64,000 nt of DNA, from positions 10,585,271 through 10,649,270 of the forward strand of contig OY992834.1 in the NCBI GenBank assembly GCA_963921425.1, given 5' to 3'. Made by a program: the position numbers and the translations under genes. Position 1 is the stretch's first letter; every line of letters starts with the position of its first letter. This DNA comes from Dryas octopetala (taxonomy: Eukaryota; Streptophyta; Magnoliopsida; Rosales; Rosaceae). The notes under the pieces were generated by a model. The model was not told the DNA's origin. It searched no databases and saw nothing but the letters and a program-made list of their open reading frames with translations. Shown here piece by piece: positions 32,094 through 45,930 of the stretch.

Positions 32094-35000
32094 TCAACAT
32101 GACCGAAGCAAAACAGGACCCATTGTTGAACTGAGCATGTCACTGAGGGCAATCTGGACCTCATCTGACCCATGTTCACAACTTATCAAGCTTGCAAGTA
32201 GTGGGAAGAAATGAGACAAGTTGTTTTCAAATGAAGTCTCTCCCAAACAACAGATAGCCTGGAGAGTTGCCACAACAAGTGGTGCACGTGCAGCCAATTC
32301 TCTCCGTCTCCCAGAACCTAGAGGAATTAGCCAATGGTGCTGCCCCCCAGTAGATGATTCAGATATCTTTCCAGAGCTAGAGGCTTCAATATAGAACTGT
32401 AAAACCTCCCTGCAAAGGTCCACAACGTAGGACTCCACCTCGGCCTCATCATAACTTGGAGGCCTGTCCTCTAAAAGATTCTGTAAGATTGTGAGACAGA
32501 TTTGGTAAGATTCGTTCTCAATACGCAACAGTGGAGGGTCTTGCATTTGGGTCACAGGGCCAAACTCTTGTAGCCTTGCCCGTAATGTGGCATCGGTGTT
32601 AATCTTGTGAGCATGAGATGCCACATCATGCAAAGCATCAAAGAGGACTAAAGTGTTTTTCACTGAAAGGTGAGACCGATACATGGTGTAAATCTCCATC
32701 ACCGCCTGCCAATTGTAATGAAACATGCAAGCCTCAGGAAACTGTAATGATATGTTACCATGTCCATATAAAAAAAAATGTAATCACACCAAAGAGGAAA
32801 ATATTTGACTTTTCTTTTTGTCTGGAAAAAAATGTGAATTAATACCAGTACATTTTAAAACATGCATATTACACACACACACACACACCCCGCATGTGCA
32901 TATATGCATTCTAAGCTTACATTATCATCAAATTGATTATCCCACTCATTTTCTTGCTTTAAACATTCATTATGTTTGACGATCGCCTTTCGCTAGAGGC
33001 ACCTTCTCCCCCTTTGGAATAAGGGTGAAGGTTGAGATCATGGGTTGAATCCAAAAAGTGTGGGTGGGTGTGTTGTGTACTTGTTTTCCTATTGTTTGTA
33101 TTTATTTTAATGAGAATTAGAAAGAGCATTCATTATATTTGCTCTTTTTATAATTCCAATAACATTTTCTATGTCCAAGAAAAATCAATTAATGGTCAAA
33201 GACTAAGGTTCATGCCAACTCAAACATATCCAAAAGCTGCATCATGTATATAATGTGACTCAGTTTCAAGAAGCAAAAGAAATGCAGCATTGATACACGA
33301 GAAGCTAGTGAAGCTTATGTTATAACGATATATTCATAATACGAAGGTATTTAGTAATTGGAGTAGAAATTACCTGAATCAATAAAAGTTGGACAGCTGC
33401 TCGGCACTTAACATCAGATAGGCCAGCATAAAGGAGGTTTGTCCTCACTCTCTCTGAATCATCATCAGGCCTGCCAGACACAGTGGACCCTCCATTATCT
33501 TCTCTACTTGAAGCATGTTCATGGCTTCTAATGATGCTATCACCACTAAGAATGAAAGAAAAGTCAGGAAGCGTCGAATTGGCTGCTTCTTTTAATGATG
33601 AAACAACTTCTAGCCACTTTTCATCAGAAAAGAGATCTCCCGCATTGCTCATCAATCGCACAAATGCAGCAATTCCTATACCAGCTAGGCTTTGGTGAGG
33701 TCGTCTAATAAAACTGACTAGAAGCACCAAAACTTTCTTCAAAAGAGGATTGACAGTGTTATAAAATTTGACAAAAAGATCAACAACTAATTGAAGTGCC
33801 AATGTGCATGTCTCATAGAGCCAGGCATCTTGATCAAGCTCGCCCGTATCACCATCAATCCCTTGAACTGGTGAACTTTCCCCAGACGGATCAATAGCAT
33901 GCCGCACATAGTCAAATATTGGAAATAGCACTGATTCAAACACCCTTTCCCACAAAGGTAGTGAGAAAAGGTGGCCATGGTTACGTAAAGTTTCGAACAG
34001 CACTTGTAAGGCACCCTTCCTGATTTCAGGCCTAGGATCAAAGCTAAGTTCGGACAAACCTGCAGAGAAAAAGGAAAACAAATAAAACTCTTTCCCGGTG
34101 TGGTTAATTAAAAAGCTTAAAAACTTAACCCAAACGCGTATATTTATAACCACCAATTTGTGCAGTATCCTTACCAGCTAATAAAGGGAACCAGAAATAG
34201 AGATGGTCATCCTTATCTAGCATTTCCCCATTTTCTTGTTTTCCATCTTTCGCTACTTGAGGTGAAGATGGAGAGATTTTTCCAGAAGATTCCTTGTCCT
34301 TATTTCTTGATGAGCAAGCAAGATCTCCCTCTGCAAGTTTTGTTGCACAGAATCGAAGAAAACCAATAGCATTAAGGCTAATGTCTTTGCTGAATCTACT
34401 ATTGGTGAATGCAATTAGGCAATTTACGCAATCAGTAAAGGTAGTGGTTTCAGTCTCAGTAATGTATGGAAAGTAGTCTCGAATAATCTTCTCAATTATT
34501 TCAAACGCCAAGAGTACAATGTTTTTGTGGTCGTCATAAGCTGCTGTAGTGAAGACCTGAAAAGAAACACATAGTAACAAGTATTAACTGTATGCAACAA
34601 GAAAAATTCATGAAACAAAATGCCTGTAGGATTAAAGGTATCCATAGAAAAAAGATTGGGCATATTCCAGTACCATGAACATGCTCTTCCATCCAGATTT
34701 GACATTATTGACGCGAGATAAAACCATTTGTGAGACACATCTGATGATTAATTCTCGTATTTCAACTGCATCACTTTTACGCATAACAATGACAAAAGGT
34801 TTCATAAACTCATTCTGAAAATTATAATTAACCAACTCTTCTCGCTCCAAGAATTTCATTGACAACTGGCGTAGAGAATCCATAGCGAAAATTGCAATAG
34901 AAAGGTTTTCAGAACAGCCAATTGTCACAAAGAAATTAGAGAGCACATGCCAGATGCTAGACCACACAAGCCTGATGCGATTCATGTTATAATGCCTGTT

Positions 35001-37210
35001 ATAAGAAAACAATTCACGTCAAACTATTAAAGAAAAAAAATAAAATCATAGCAAACGCATATATAAGCTTTGAAGTAGTGATCCATACGCAATCTCAACA
35101 ATCTTTGTAAGGCTGAAAACCCGAGGATCGGATGCAGATCGCAATTCTTCCATAGAGACCTTGCAAAGAGCCTTAACAAAATCTATAATTGCCTCACTGT
35201 TTAGCTTTTGGCTCCGTGTGAAAATGCGGCTCATTTCAGAGCTTCCAACTTGTTCTAACATGTTTAAATTAGAAACCAAATTGTTCATCTGTTCTGATGT
35301 GACCATCCCAGAAGCATTCCCACCAATACCAGCACTATCATATGAACCTCTCAACACAGCAGCAGCTGCATACTGCATCCTCCCTGGCCCCTTCTTTTTT
35401 AAAACAGGAAGCATATTTGACTTGGCTTGTTTTGATTTTTCTGACTCATTCTGAGGAAAAGCAAAGAAAGTGGCATCTGGAGGAGCACCCTCTCCCAAGA
35501 GATGTAGATGTTCAAACCTGGAAACACATGTCAAAATGTGCTCCCAAGCTTCTTGTAGGTAGTTCCCATCTTCATCTGCAATTGTCACTATTGCCTATAA
35601 ACAACATGGCCAAACCAAATATCAGACCCATGAAGATGGCCACTTTCTCAAAGGTCAAGAATTTGAGTATATTACTGAATAGGTAAATTTATAAAGTTCA
35701 GAGGATATATGGGATTTACTCATACAAACAACAGTAAGCAAGTCACAAAATAATAGTTCTGCAATCTTATTAGCCAATAACACATAACTATTAACCAACA
35801 CATCACCCAAACCCATGATCACACAATCGAAATCCCAGGTTTTACCCCATACATTATCAGTTATAAAGCATGTTCACATTCATTTCACTGATAATATAAG
35901 CACATCTGCATCTCTTCTACTAGGCCCCATCAGTAAGCAAGTCACGAAATAATAGTTCTGCAATCTTATTAGCCAATAACACATAACTATTGACCAACAC
36001 ATCACCCAAACCCATGATCACACAATCGAAATCCCAGTGTTTACCCTACATGTTATCAGTTATAAAGCATGTTCACATTCATTTCACTGATAATATAAGC
36101 ACATCTGCATCTCTTCTACTAAGCCCTCTTCTTCCAGTCCATGCAAAGTGTCCAACTACAAATTACAAATGACCTATATTCCTTTCCTCATCTCAATGAA
36201 TGATTCATTCTCGGTACACCATTCCAATAACCTTCCAATTTTCTAACTATTAGTCAGTCTAAGGTGTACAATCAATTTTTATTTTGTTTTTCTACACCAA
36301 TTTTTTGTTTGAAATGGCTTTAATGAATCCAATTAAGAGTCCCTTGCTTGATAGGGCTTGACATTAGAAATCCAAGATCAAATCATGATGCATTAGGTGT
36401 GGAAAGTGGCCTACCAACTAGCTTTAAAGGCCAAATAAACGCTAAAGAGGAAGACGACAAACAGGTACCGAAGGTGATAGGGAATAAACATCTACCATCA
36501 GGAGTCTCATCATCAATGCATTAAAATGAAAAAAAAAAATTGTGGTATAGCCCTCAAAAGTATGTTCAAAGTCTACTATAAGGTAGAGTTCAATATACGA
36601 TACTGCAAAACACAATTACAAAATCTACTATAAGACATAGTTCAATTAATATTACTACAAAACAGGAAAAAAAAAAAAACTATAAACAAGTTGCTACCCA
36701 ACCCAATTTCAGTGATTAACACTTGAACTAGACCACACTTAAAAGCAGAGTAAAGTCCATCTATCTTGGACTAGAGGAGAATTACAAGTACAGCATCAGT
36801 GAATTACTGTTCTATGATTGTTTCCAGAGACTTCTTGTTTAGCTTTAAATACAAAGCTACAGGCTCAAGTATCACACAAGATACACTGTTCAATTCTTCA
36901 TTTAATAATAAGACCAATGACAGATCTAAAACAAGCAACTTAAGATATCATTTCACATGAGAAATTTATTTTACTCCAAAAAGGGCAGACTGTCAAAACA
37001 ACTAATAGACTCAGATCATAGATGCTGTGAGGTGTCTACGTTATTTTTTAACATATTAATTCCATCTAAACCTTTAAAGTTTTTCCGCTGCATTACATGT
37101 TACCAAGATGACAAGTTAAGCATGAAAAAGTGAAAGTAAAATAACTTCACATCCAAATATTGACTCAAAAACGACAGGAAAAACAGAGAGACACAATCAG
37201 GGCACATGGC

Positions 37211-37244
<34 letters not shown>

Positions 37245-40200
37245 CAAAAATATTAAGCAGATGCTATTGCCCATAATGTGAAGAACTAACAAGATTAGTA
37301 AAGTAACATTATATTCCCCCATAAGACTACTATAAACCATAATCCATATTAAGAAAGAAAACTAACTAATACACTTTTTAAGCTTATTGACATCCTGTAC
37401 AGAAACAAAGGTAGAGTAGAACAATAAACCAACCTTAATTGCATCTATATTTTTCTGCTTGATATCAGCAGGAGAGTGGAGGGAAGTAAACTTTGCTAGT
37501 GAAGTCACAAAAGCATCTCTATGGGTCTTCATGGACATTACAGCAGTAACATGGATGGCATAACGAAAGCCTTCAAGACACAGAGCAATAACTACTTCAT
37601 CATCACTTTGGTCAAGTGGAACACTGAAGGCAGCCAGCATAGGAGCCCAGCATACCTCAACCATGAATCTAAGAATTACCACATCTGTTGCAGCATAATA
37701 AACTGACCTACAAAACAGCCATGCAAGTATATATTAAGAATGAAATCTAAAAGATAGTTTACTCTAAATTATGAAATGCCACACACCAGAAGAAGAAGAA
37801 ATTCAGATTAAAATTCCAGAAAAATAATATGTATACATGCATGTGCAATTAGTTCACATATCATTATCCGCCCAGACTTCCACTATGCGGAACAAGGAAT
37901 AACAATCCCTAGTAAAGTTAAATAATTTCTAAAAAATAATAGCTGATGGTCTTTGCAGAAATTATGGCCTCAAAAGTGTTATGGAAAAACTCATTAAAGA
38001 AACCAAACTTTCGATATAAGTTAAGTTCAGTGCAAGTACTACAAAAGTCGATGGTAAAGCAACTTTAGGGGCACAGAAAACTAGTAAGTCTTACTCAGAT
38101 TTGCGAGCTTTTTCTTTAAATTGTTCTTGCATATGCTTGATAAGATCATCACTAGTCTCCAATTGGCTTTCTTCTCCCCTTTTACGAATCACAATATTCA
38201 AGATAGTGTCCAAGCCCAAAAGCCGGTTTGGGTTCACCGACTGTATCTGCTGAGGAGCCAAATCATATTCTTTCATTTTAATCTCATTTCTTGATATTCG
38301 TTCAAACAATGACCTCAAGTACTCCTCAGGTAGATCTTTTCCATCATCTATCCCACGATTGTTTCTTATAAAATCATCAGCTGACATCTACATATTTTAA
38401 TGGCCAGAGAGAGGAGGACATCGATCAGCAATCAGGTTTTTTTTTTTTTTTAAGACTATAAGCAATCTGTTTCAATCATCCAATTAGATCAGGTATATGT
38501 GAACTCACCTTGTTCTTCACCATAGGATTATGAGCATCAGTATTGAGCAGTATCACAGAGTAAGCAAGGACATAGGCTGTGTCAGCACTAATAAAAGCCT
38601 TTGGATTACATTTGCAATAGCGCTCAGCAAACTTTTCCATTACTCTATCGATTTTCTGTGCCTCACCAGGCAACCTAAAGCCTTGAAGAAAGGCCCTGAT
38701 TGCCTCATCAAACTCCAAGCCTTGAAAGTCAAAGGAATCCACATAAGCATGCATTACTTTTAGCGATAACTCTTCTCTTTCTCCAAGGTAATCCCCAATC
38801 ATAGTCTTGTTCAAACCAGATGCATTTTTGAGAAAAGCAGCTATCTCCTCAGGTGAATCGCCCACTTTGTTTGCATTAATAAGAAACTCGATTCCTTTCT
38901 TAGGTTTTCGATTGAAAAGAGATATACCTTCCTGCCACAAAACATACATTAGATTCCAATTGCAAAAGACAGAAGATGAAACTGATGGCATTCAGACAAT
39001 TTGCTTACCTGAAGTTCCAGCTTGTAAGCTCGGCGTTGCTCAATTGTCAAAGCATCAGAAGCCTCACTGGAGGCTTCAGAATGAGAATCTGATCCTTCAA
39101 CAGGCTCCTCGCCATTCCCGTTTGCCATGGGAAGACCTCCTGGTTCAGGAATATTCTCAGTTGCCTCAGATCTCTTGAAAGAATGAGGATCTGGAATGCG
39201 CAATTGTTTGTTCATCCAGTCTCCGATTGACCTCAAAATAGCAACTAAACATTTCATAGCTTCAAGTTTCATAGTTGCCTCCTGAGGTGGTAATAACGTG
39301 GTTGCAACACCAGGAGGGACACCTTGAGCAGTTTTAAGAAGGCCATTTACCATCCTGGAAATATCAGGACAAAAGGAAAAGGAGAAGGAAAAAAACAAAA
39401 ATTGTTAGCACAAGACCAAGTAATTCACAATACTATGAGGGTGTAGAAACAGTGCAGGACATCTGCTATTGGACTGGATATTATCATTACCAATTAGTGC
39501 TTTTGAAATTTGAGGAATATATCAGGGAGTGGATTCTACAGGATAGAGCATGGCATACCTCTCAAATATATTTGATGAATTGACATCACAATCATAATTG
39601 ATAAATATGTCAACCAAGATCTGGGAATCAACACAGAGTTTCTCAAGAAACCGAAGCACTATCATCTTCTGCTGATAATTAGGTTGCGCAACATTTTCCA
39701 AAACTCTGAGAACAATCATAGGAAAAAAAACTCCAATCTCTGCTTTCAATCCCGCTCTAAATCTTGACACCAGACTAATGAAGATGGAGCAAGACAGCTG
39801 AAAAACTATCATAAGAGTTGAAGCGCTGTTCTTTAACAATGAGAGACATAAGTACTGCTTAATCGCACCTAAAAACCTGTTCCACATCACAAATTTATCT
39901 TTAGGGATTTCAGGGTAGGATAGAAACCAAGCTGAACTAAAGCATATGTCAAAGACAAGTACAGAGAATGTTAGTCTTTTCACAGCATTCAAATATATGA
40001 ACTGCTTATTTATTGAACAAAAATGAGAGGGGACTTTGTGAAATTATTCAAACTGTTGTACCGCACACACCAGAAACAAAAATTGCAGAAGAGACAAAAA
40101 AGTACAACAGTTTGAATTGCATTGTCAGAAAACTAAACCAAGATCTACCCAATAGCAATCTCCAGGGATAAACCATGTAACTTATTCCTTGCACAGATGT

Positions 40201-41908
40201 GTCTCATCTGGGGATCCACTCTAATACCTCCAGAGATATAACAATTGATTTGCTCCAAAGTAGAGGTGACATATCTGCATTACGAGTCCGCAAGCCTGGA
40301 GACATGCTTGTTCCAATTTGCATCGCATTATTAGATCTCAGCAAAACCCTCAAACATGTAAGCCAATCAATTGATTAGGTGCTATCAGACACACATGATG
40401 GCATGAAATTCCAGTCACCATCTTTGAAGGACATCACATGTACTAGGACTTTGAGACATCAGAATAAGTAAAACCATGCCATGAATAACTAGTCTTAACT
40501 AAGAAGCCACCATATCTAACCACCAGCCTTAACAGCTACAAATTATCATATAGTGATTCTCCTACTCCCCACCTATCCCTGTGGTCTAAAGTTCTATTAT
40601 CATGTCAAGTATCATTTAGTTATATAATCGAGAACCAAAATGGCCACGTGTAAACCATTTGCATTCCATCTCAATTTTGAGCAATATTCTCAGTAGACCA
40701 TTTGCATAACCATTTTAGCATGAGAGGTACCTTTCACTGGTCCTGAACACCGCACCGGCATTCTCCAACAGAATCTTCAAAAGCTCCAAAGCCACAATCT
40801 TACCCTTCATCAACTCTGGATCAGCCAACGCCTCCTTGGGCGGAGTCTTCATAGACAGCTTACAAAGAGCTCGAAACACCAAAAACGCGTCTCTTCGCAA
40901 CTTATTCCCAATCTGAACCTCCAAATCTTCATCTCTCTCCACTTCTCCGTCCGCCAGCTCTCCTTTTCGGCCCTCCAACGCCGTCTTGTACATACTAATC
41001 TCCCAGTACTTGGCATCCAGCATATCCTTATCAGTCGAGTCCAACAAATCCGCCGGGTTCGTGGTCTCCACGGTGGTGGTCTCGAATGCCCCGTCGTGCC
41101 GGAGCGAACCCTTGGTGGGCGTGGCGGGGTTCAAAACCCCATCAATGTCAGACATAATCTTGGTGATAAACCCTTGCACGAACATGGTCATTGTCCCGTC
41201 GGCATCGGATTTCTCAATGGGATCCATCAATTCCGCCACCACAATGGGCTGAATCGGTACGGTGGACGAGTCGGCCTCCATTCGCCGGAACACAATCACC
41301 AGCATCTGGATCAGCGAGGCCTTCGCCGTCGTCTGATTCACCACATTCTTACTCCCCAAATAGATATCGTAGCAAGTCCTCACTATCTGAAGCAAACAAT
41401 CTCCATGAATTCGCAGCGAAATCGACGTCACCGCTGACAACAGCGTCTTCAATACCAGCAGCTCTATCTGATCGTCCCCCAAATCGTGGCATTTACAAAC
41501 GGATTCGATCAATTTCGTGAGCAATTTCGCCTCGGTACCACCCGAAGCATCAGCCTCACCGCGCAAGTAACCATGTGCGATTAGCTTCTGGATGCAATCG
41601 ACGGCCGGATCGGCGATCTTCAAGACGCCGGAGGCGGCGGCGTTGATGAGAGGGCTGAGAATGGACTCGGATTCGGCGAGGGAGTACTCCTCAGAGCCTC
41701 CGTCGTGGAGCGGGCCCGGGCCGGAGCTGTCGGACTCGGAGTCCGGGCCGGGTTGGGACTTGGCGGGCGGGTTGGTGAGCCGGTCGAGGACGGCTTTGCA
41801 CTCGTTGCCGAGCTTGGCGTGCTTGCGCCACGAGGCGTTCTTGATGATCTTCTCGAGGGCTGGAGACACCACCTGCCTCAAACGGGAATCGGCTTCCGAA
41901 GAAGCCAT
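32094..41908 (-). CDS. BIG3: Large ARF-GEF of the BIG class, BIG3-like (Sec7 domain protein), 11 exons, complete
   Basis: Guanine-nucleotide exchange factor that activates ARF GTPases at the trans-Golgi network for secretory and vacuolar traffic. Exons on the - strand: 41908-40731, 39876-39559, 39354-39009, 38931-38509, 38387-38095, 37707-37434, 35594-35089, 34995-34674, 34556-34175, 34059-33374, 32705-32094. All join in frame with GT-AG introns, giving 1,779 residues (Arabidopsis BIG2/BIG3 are about 1,750-1,790). The start [10 protein letters not shown] with [15 protein letters not shown] is the family N-terminus. Exon 1 carries the DCB region, exons 2-3 the HUS region, and exons 4-5 the Sec7 domain (about 616-800) with the catalytic glutamate in [10 protein letters not shown] (E704) and the ARF-binding [13 protein letters not shown]. 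The rest is HDS repeats. Leu742 stands where brefeldin-sensitive GEFs have Met. It is divergent from the PPR gene, 1.5 kb away. Confidence 0.96.
32979..33126 (+). mobile_element. SINE-like insertion in BIG intron 10
   Basis: A 15-bp near-identical direct repeat (CATTCATTATGTTTG at 32964-32978, CATTCATTATATTTG at 33127-33141) flanks 148 bp that contain a box A-like TCGCTAGAGGCACC and a box B-like GGGTTGAATCCAA. It lies antisense to the host gene. Confidence 0.6.
35732..36129 (+). repeat. Tandem duplication of 199 bp in BIG intron 6
   Basis: CAGTAAGCAAGTCAC... at 35732 is repeated at 35931. The two units (35732-35930, 35931-36129) differ at only a few bases and a small indel. They lie wholly inside the 1.8-kb intron 35595-37433 and do not touch its splice sites. 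Confidence 0.9.
37212..37243 (+). repeat. (GA)n microsatellite in BIG intron 6
   Basis: About 16 GA units near the 5' end of the intron in gene sense. Confidence 0.95.
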
Positions 41909-43407
41909 TCCCGAGTTCGCTACGAGTCGTAACTCAGTGAGCCGGATCCGGAGAAATGGCTAGGGCTTTTGCACGGGAGAATGTTGCGCCTGCGATGGGT
42001 TATGGACTCGGTGAGTAATCGGGGAGAGTTGACTCAGTGGCATAGAGAGCTTCAGGGAGAGAGCAAGACAGAGCTGAGCCTGAGATGAATGGGTTGAGAT
42101 TTAGATCGCGTTTTTTCATGGAGGGGAGGTCCAAAGGGTGGATATGTAATGACGCAAATACCCTTCTAAAGCTGGGGGAACTGCGGTAAGGTTGGTTGAA
42201 TTTGAGGGGTGTTTCTGGTATTTGATCTTTTTTTTTGGTTAATTTCGCGGCACGTTTGTTTGAGCAATGAGCATTGAGATTTATCGTTTTGTTTTTCGAT
42301 GAGCAATGAGCATTGAGATTGATCAGTATTCAATCCAATAAAATGTTTTCAATATTTTTTTGTGAGTTTAAGAAAAATGAATTCTCAAATATAAATATAT
42401 ACATTTCAAAATTCAAGCAACATTGTTCTAGCAAAATTAGGGAAGTGATAGATATTAAGTTCAAATCTCTGTAACTAATATTAATATTAAGTTCATATTT
42501 TCTTTTTTGGGTGTTTTAATTTTCTAAATAAAATTACTAATTTACTTACTTAGAGTCTGTTACATTATTAACTTTCAAGAAGAAAAAAAACCATTCCTCA
42601 GTGCTCGCATCTACGTTTTGAGTAGGTATAGTTAACAAACCCAAATGCAACTTCCAAATTTTTGTTACGAAAGTTAATAATTATAATCAGCTATGCATCT
42701 CAATTTTTTATTTGACTGAATTTATGATTAAAAATATGATTTAGAAGTAATTTATTAAAGAAATTTATGGTGTTAGGAGATCAAGTGAGCAAATGAGAGG
42801 GTCCATTTAGATTTCCCTTCCTCAAATTTAATCTCGATTTATTCTATTTCAATAATTTAAAATGCCTACAAAATTAAAGAAGTATCAACAACATTAGATT
42901 CAATTAGATTTTCCGAAAAAATTTGTCATGTGATTCGATCATGTTGAGTCTTGAATTGAACGATCAAATCTGATCTACCAAAACCATCAAAACAATCACA
43001 TTGAATTGAACTAAATTGGTTTGGTCGATTTAAGAAGATTAAATTGGATTTTGAAAGTTTGGATAATACGGTCCAACAAACGGGCCCTAAGGCCTTTTTA
43101 TTTATAATGGGCAGCCCGACCCGCTAACAAGCCGTTAAACTGCCACTGTTACCTGCTAGATTTTGCACAATCGGCAATTCTCAGTCAGCCTCTGAACCTT
43201 GCTTTTCTTTGCTCCCAATCCCAGTATGCCTAATTGGCATAGCAACCTCACCCTAAACAACTACTAATTTTCTCACTCTTTTTCTCATAATCCAAACATG
43301 ACAACCGTTATTCTTTATCTCTATTTGCATTCACTCTGACCCTTTTGCTTGCCCCAACTTTTCTCTCATCCCCTTGTTCATTTTTTAGCAGTGTGTCACA
43401 TTGTTTC
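41909..43407. promoter_or_regulatory. Divergent promoter region of BIG3-like and PPR genes
   Basis: About 1.5 kb between the two start codons, transcribed outwards on both sides. The BIG side is GC-richer for about 200 bp (likely 5' UTR); the middle is AT-rich. A short direct repeat (GAGCAATGAGCATTGAGATT, 42265 and about 42301) is present. No gene seen. Confidence 0.55.
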
Positions 43408-45930
43408 ATGGGCACCTACGCTTCAAACGTGGTCTGCTTTTGCTATCCCCACCCAACAAACCCAATAACCAACGAATTGAGAAAAACCCATTGCCACCAA
43501 TTCTTGGGCAAGACTTTTTGGGCAATCCCAATGAGTCTTGGCTCTTATGGCCACCATTTTCAGCGACCCTTAGTGGCTGCAAGCATGGAAGAGACAGAAA
43601 AGACTGAAGAGAAAGAAGGGAAGCCAAGGTTCAAGTGGGATGAGAGAGGCCTTGAAATTACAGAAGCCCAGAAACAAGCTATAGCTCAACTCTCTCCCAA
43701 GATGACCAATCGTTGTAAGGCTTTGATGAAACAGCTCATTTGCTTTTCTCCTCAGAAAGGTAGTTTGTGTGAGGTATTGGCCGCTTGGGTTAGGATTATG
43801 AAGCCTTGTAGAGCTGACTGGCTTGCGGTTCTTAAAGAATTGAGGATAAAGGGTCACCTACTTTATCTTCAGGTACTTTTTTTTTTTTGTTGAGGTTTTA
43901 TTTGGAGCGTACTGGGGATATTGTGATATGTTTAATGTGTCTGCTTTGAGTTCTTCATTGTCATGTGCTTTTGTAGTGTGTTTTGTGTTTTGGTGGATTT
44001 GAATTATTGGGTTCCTATAAAGTTGAAGACTTTAAGCAGAGGGATTCTTGAATTGTTTATACCAGTGAGAAACTAAGGCTTCTGTGTGTGTGTGTGTAAT
44101 TAATTGTCTATACCATTTAGAAACTAAGGCTTGTGGGTGTGTTAAAAACCATCTGATAAAGGCAACTTCAAGAACCAATTATGTATCAAGTGCAATCCAT
44201 CATTTTTGGTGGTGCCTAATTCTGTTTTATGCTCACTTGGGGAGATTAAGGACTCTTGGGTGGTCATTGGTGGTAAGTTGTGGCATGAATGCATGATGCT
44301 AGCACAGATTTGTTGAATTTGATACACGCAAGAGATCTTGAATCTGCAAAATAAATTATTTATGATAATCTAAATTTGGCAATTGTAATTGAAACTTGAA
44401 ACTTTCAATTCATGTGTTCCAAAATCATTGATCAAGATGATTTCTTGCTGCAGAATCCCCTTTAGCATATTAGGTGGGTTCTTTTTTTTAAATCTGGCTT
44501 AGGCGCCTGTGAGACCAATGGGTGCTATGCAAAGAGCTGTGTTTACAATGTTATTGAAAATGTTGAATCTCCTTCAAGACCTAATCCTGTTCCCACCTTT
44601 GTTCATTATATTTTGTTGAACTCCAGTTTGTTTTGTTTATTTTGAACTTTGTGTTATGACCTCCTCTGACTCTCCACAGGAATGTTTATTGTCATCTACA
44701 AGATTACTTCCAGAAGTCATATTTTTGTAACTAACCTACCTTGCTTGTACTAGAATTCTCTGGTTTGGATTTAGTCCTTGTGTTAACAGATATTAAACAA
44801 CTAGTTCTTAGTTTTTCTTATCGCCCACAAATAAAAATTTCTTTTATTTCCTCCACCAATGAACAGGTTTTGCCAAACCAAAATTTGGGAGAGGATCACA
44901 TTTTATTTTGATGAAGTGTTGACCAAATTGAAATGTCCTTGAACTCACCGTAGTTTATTTGGTGCCAACATCTAGAATATCAACCTTGAAAATTTATAAC
45001 TTCTAAAACCTAGAGTGTTTCAAAGAACTTATATCATATTCTGAAATTATATGTTTGTGTTCGTGCAAGCAAGTGAAACATTTTGAAATTGTTAGCCTAC
45101 TTATAACCTGAACTCCATGCCTTATGAACTTTTAATAGGTGGCAGAAATTGCTGTACTAGAAGAGTCTTTTGAAGCCAATATTTGTGACTATACTAAAAT
45201 AATCCATGGTTATGGGAAGCAAAACCGACTAGAGGATGCTGAAAAAACCCTTTTAAACATGAAGGGTAGAGGCTTCATGTGTGATCAAGTAACTCTAACT
45301 GCCATGATTCACATGTATAGCAAGGCTGGACGGCTTAAGCTAGCTGAAGAGACTTTTGAAGAACTTAAGCTCCTTGGACAGCCATTGGATAAGAGATCGT
45401 ATGGCTCAATGATCATGGCCTACATTAGAGCTGGAATGCCTGATAAGGGTGAGAGTTTACTCATGGAAATGGATGCCCAAGAGATTTATGCTGGAAGCGA
45501 AGTTTACAAGGCATTGTTGAGAGCATACTCCATGATTGGTGATACTGAAGGAGCTCAAAGGGTGTTCAATGCAGTTCAGCTAGGTGGTATTATTCCAGAT
45601 GCTAAGCTATGTGGACTTCTCATAAATGCATATGGTTTATCAGGTCAAAGTCAAAAGGCCCGTGCAGCTTTTGAAAATATGAGGAAGGCTGGTCTTAAAC
45701 CTAATGATAAATGTGTAGCTCTAATGTTGGCTGCTTATGAAAAGGAGAATAAGCTTCAAAAGGCATTAAAATTTCTAATGGAATTGGAGAGAGATGGTAT
45801 CATGGTTGGGAAAGAAGCTGCAGAAACACTGGCAAGGTGGTTTAGAAAACTAGGGGTTGTGGAAGAGGTGGATATGATCTTGAGAGAATATGCAGCAAAG
45901 GAAGCCAATTCCAGAGTTCCGGCTTCCTAG
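43408..45930 (+). CDS. P-class pentatricopeptide repeat protein, At1g01970-like, 2 exons
   Basis: RNA-binding organelle protein, predicted to be plastid- or mitochondrion-targeted. Exons 43408-43872 and 45139-45930, joined in phase 0 across a 1,266-bp intron, give 418 residues. The ATG at 43408 is the first in frame; the frame is open a little further upstream but has no earlier ATG. The first 60 or so residues are poor in acidic residues, as in a transit peptide, followed by an acidic stretch (EETEKTEEKEG). Exon 2 encodes seven 35-residue PPR units in a row, with starts such as DYTKIIHGYGK, VTLTAMIHMYSK, RSYGSMIMAYIR, EVYKALLRAYSM, KLCGLLINAYGL and KCVALMLAAYEK. There are no E or DYW motifs, so C-to-U editing by this protein is not suggested. 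Its RNA target is unknown. It lies beside BIG, as At1g01970 lies beside BIG3. Confidence 0.92.

Noticed and set aside
35732-36129. The 199-bp tandem repeat considered as a CRISPR-like array or an LTR pair
   Set aside because: There are only two abutting units with no spacer, no internal domain, and no terminal TG/CA; a simple duplication explains it.
41096-41963. Several + strand open frames opposite BIG exon 1
   Set aside because: Antisense shadows of a well-supported exon; no recognisable domains.
43345-43407. Earlier start of the PPR gene at a TTG codon
   Set aside because: Plant nuclear genes use ATG; the first in-frame ATG is 43408 and gives a plausible transit peptide.
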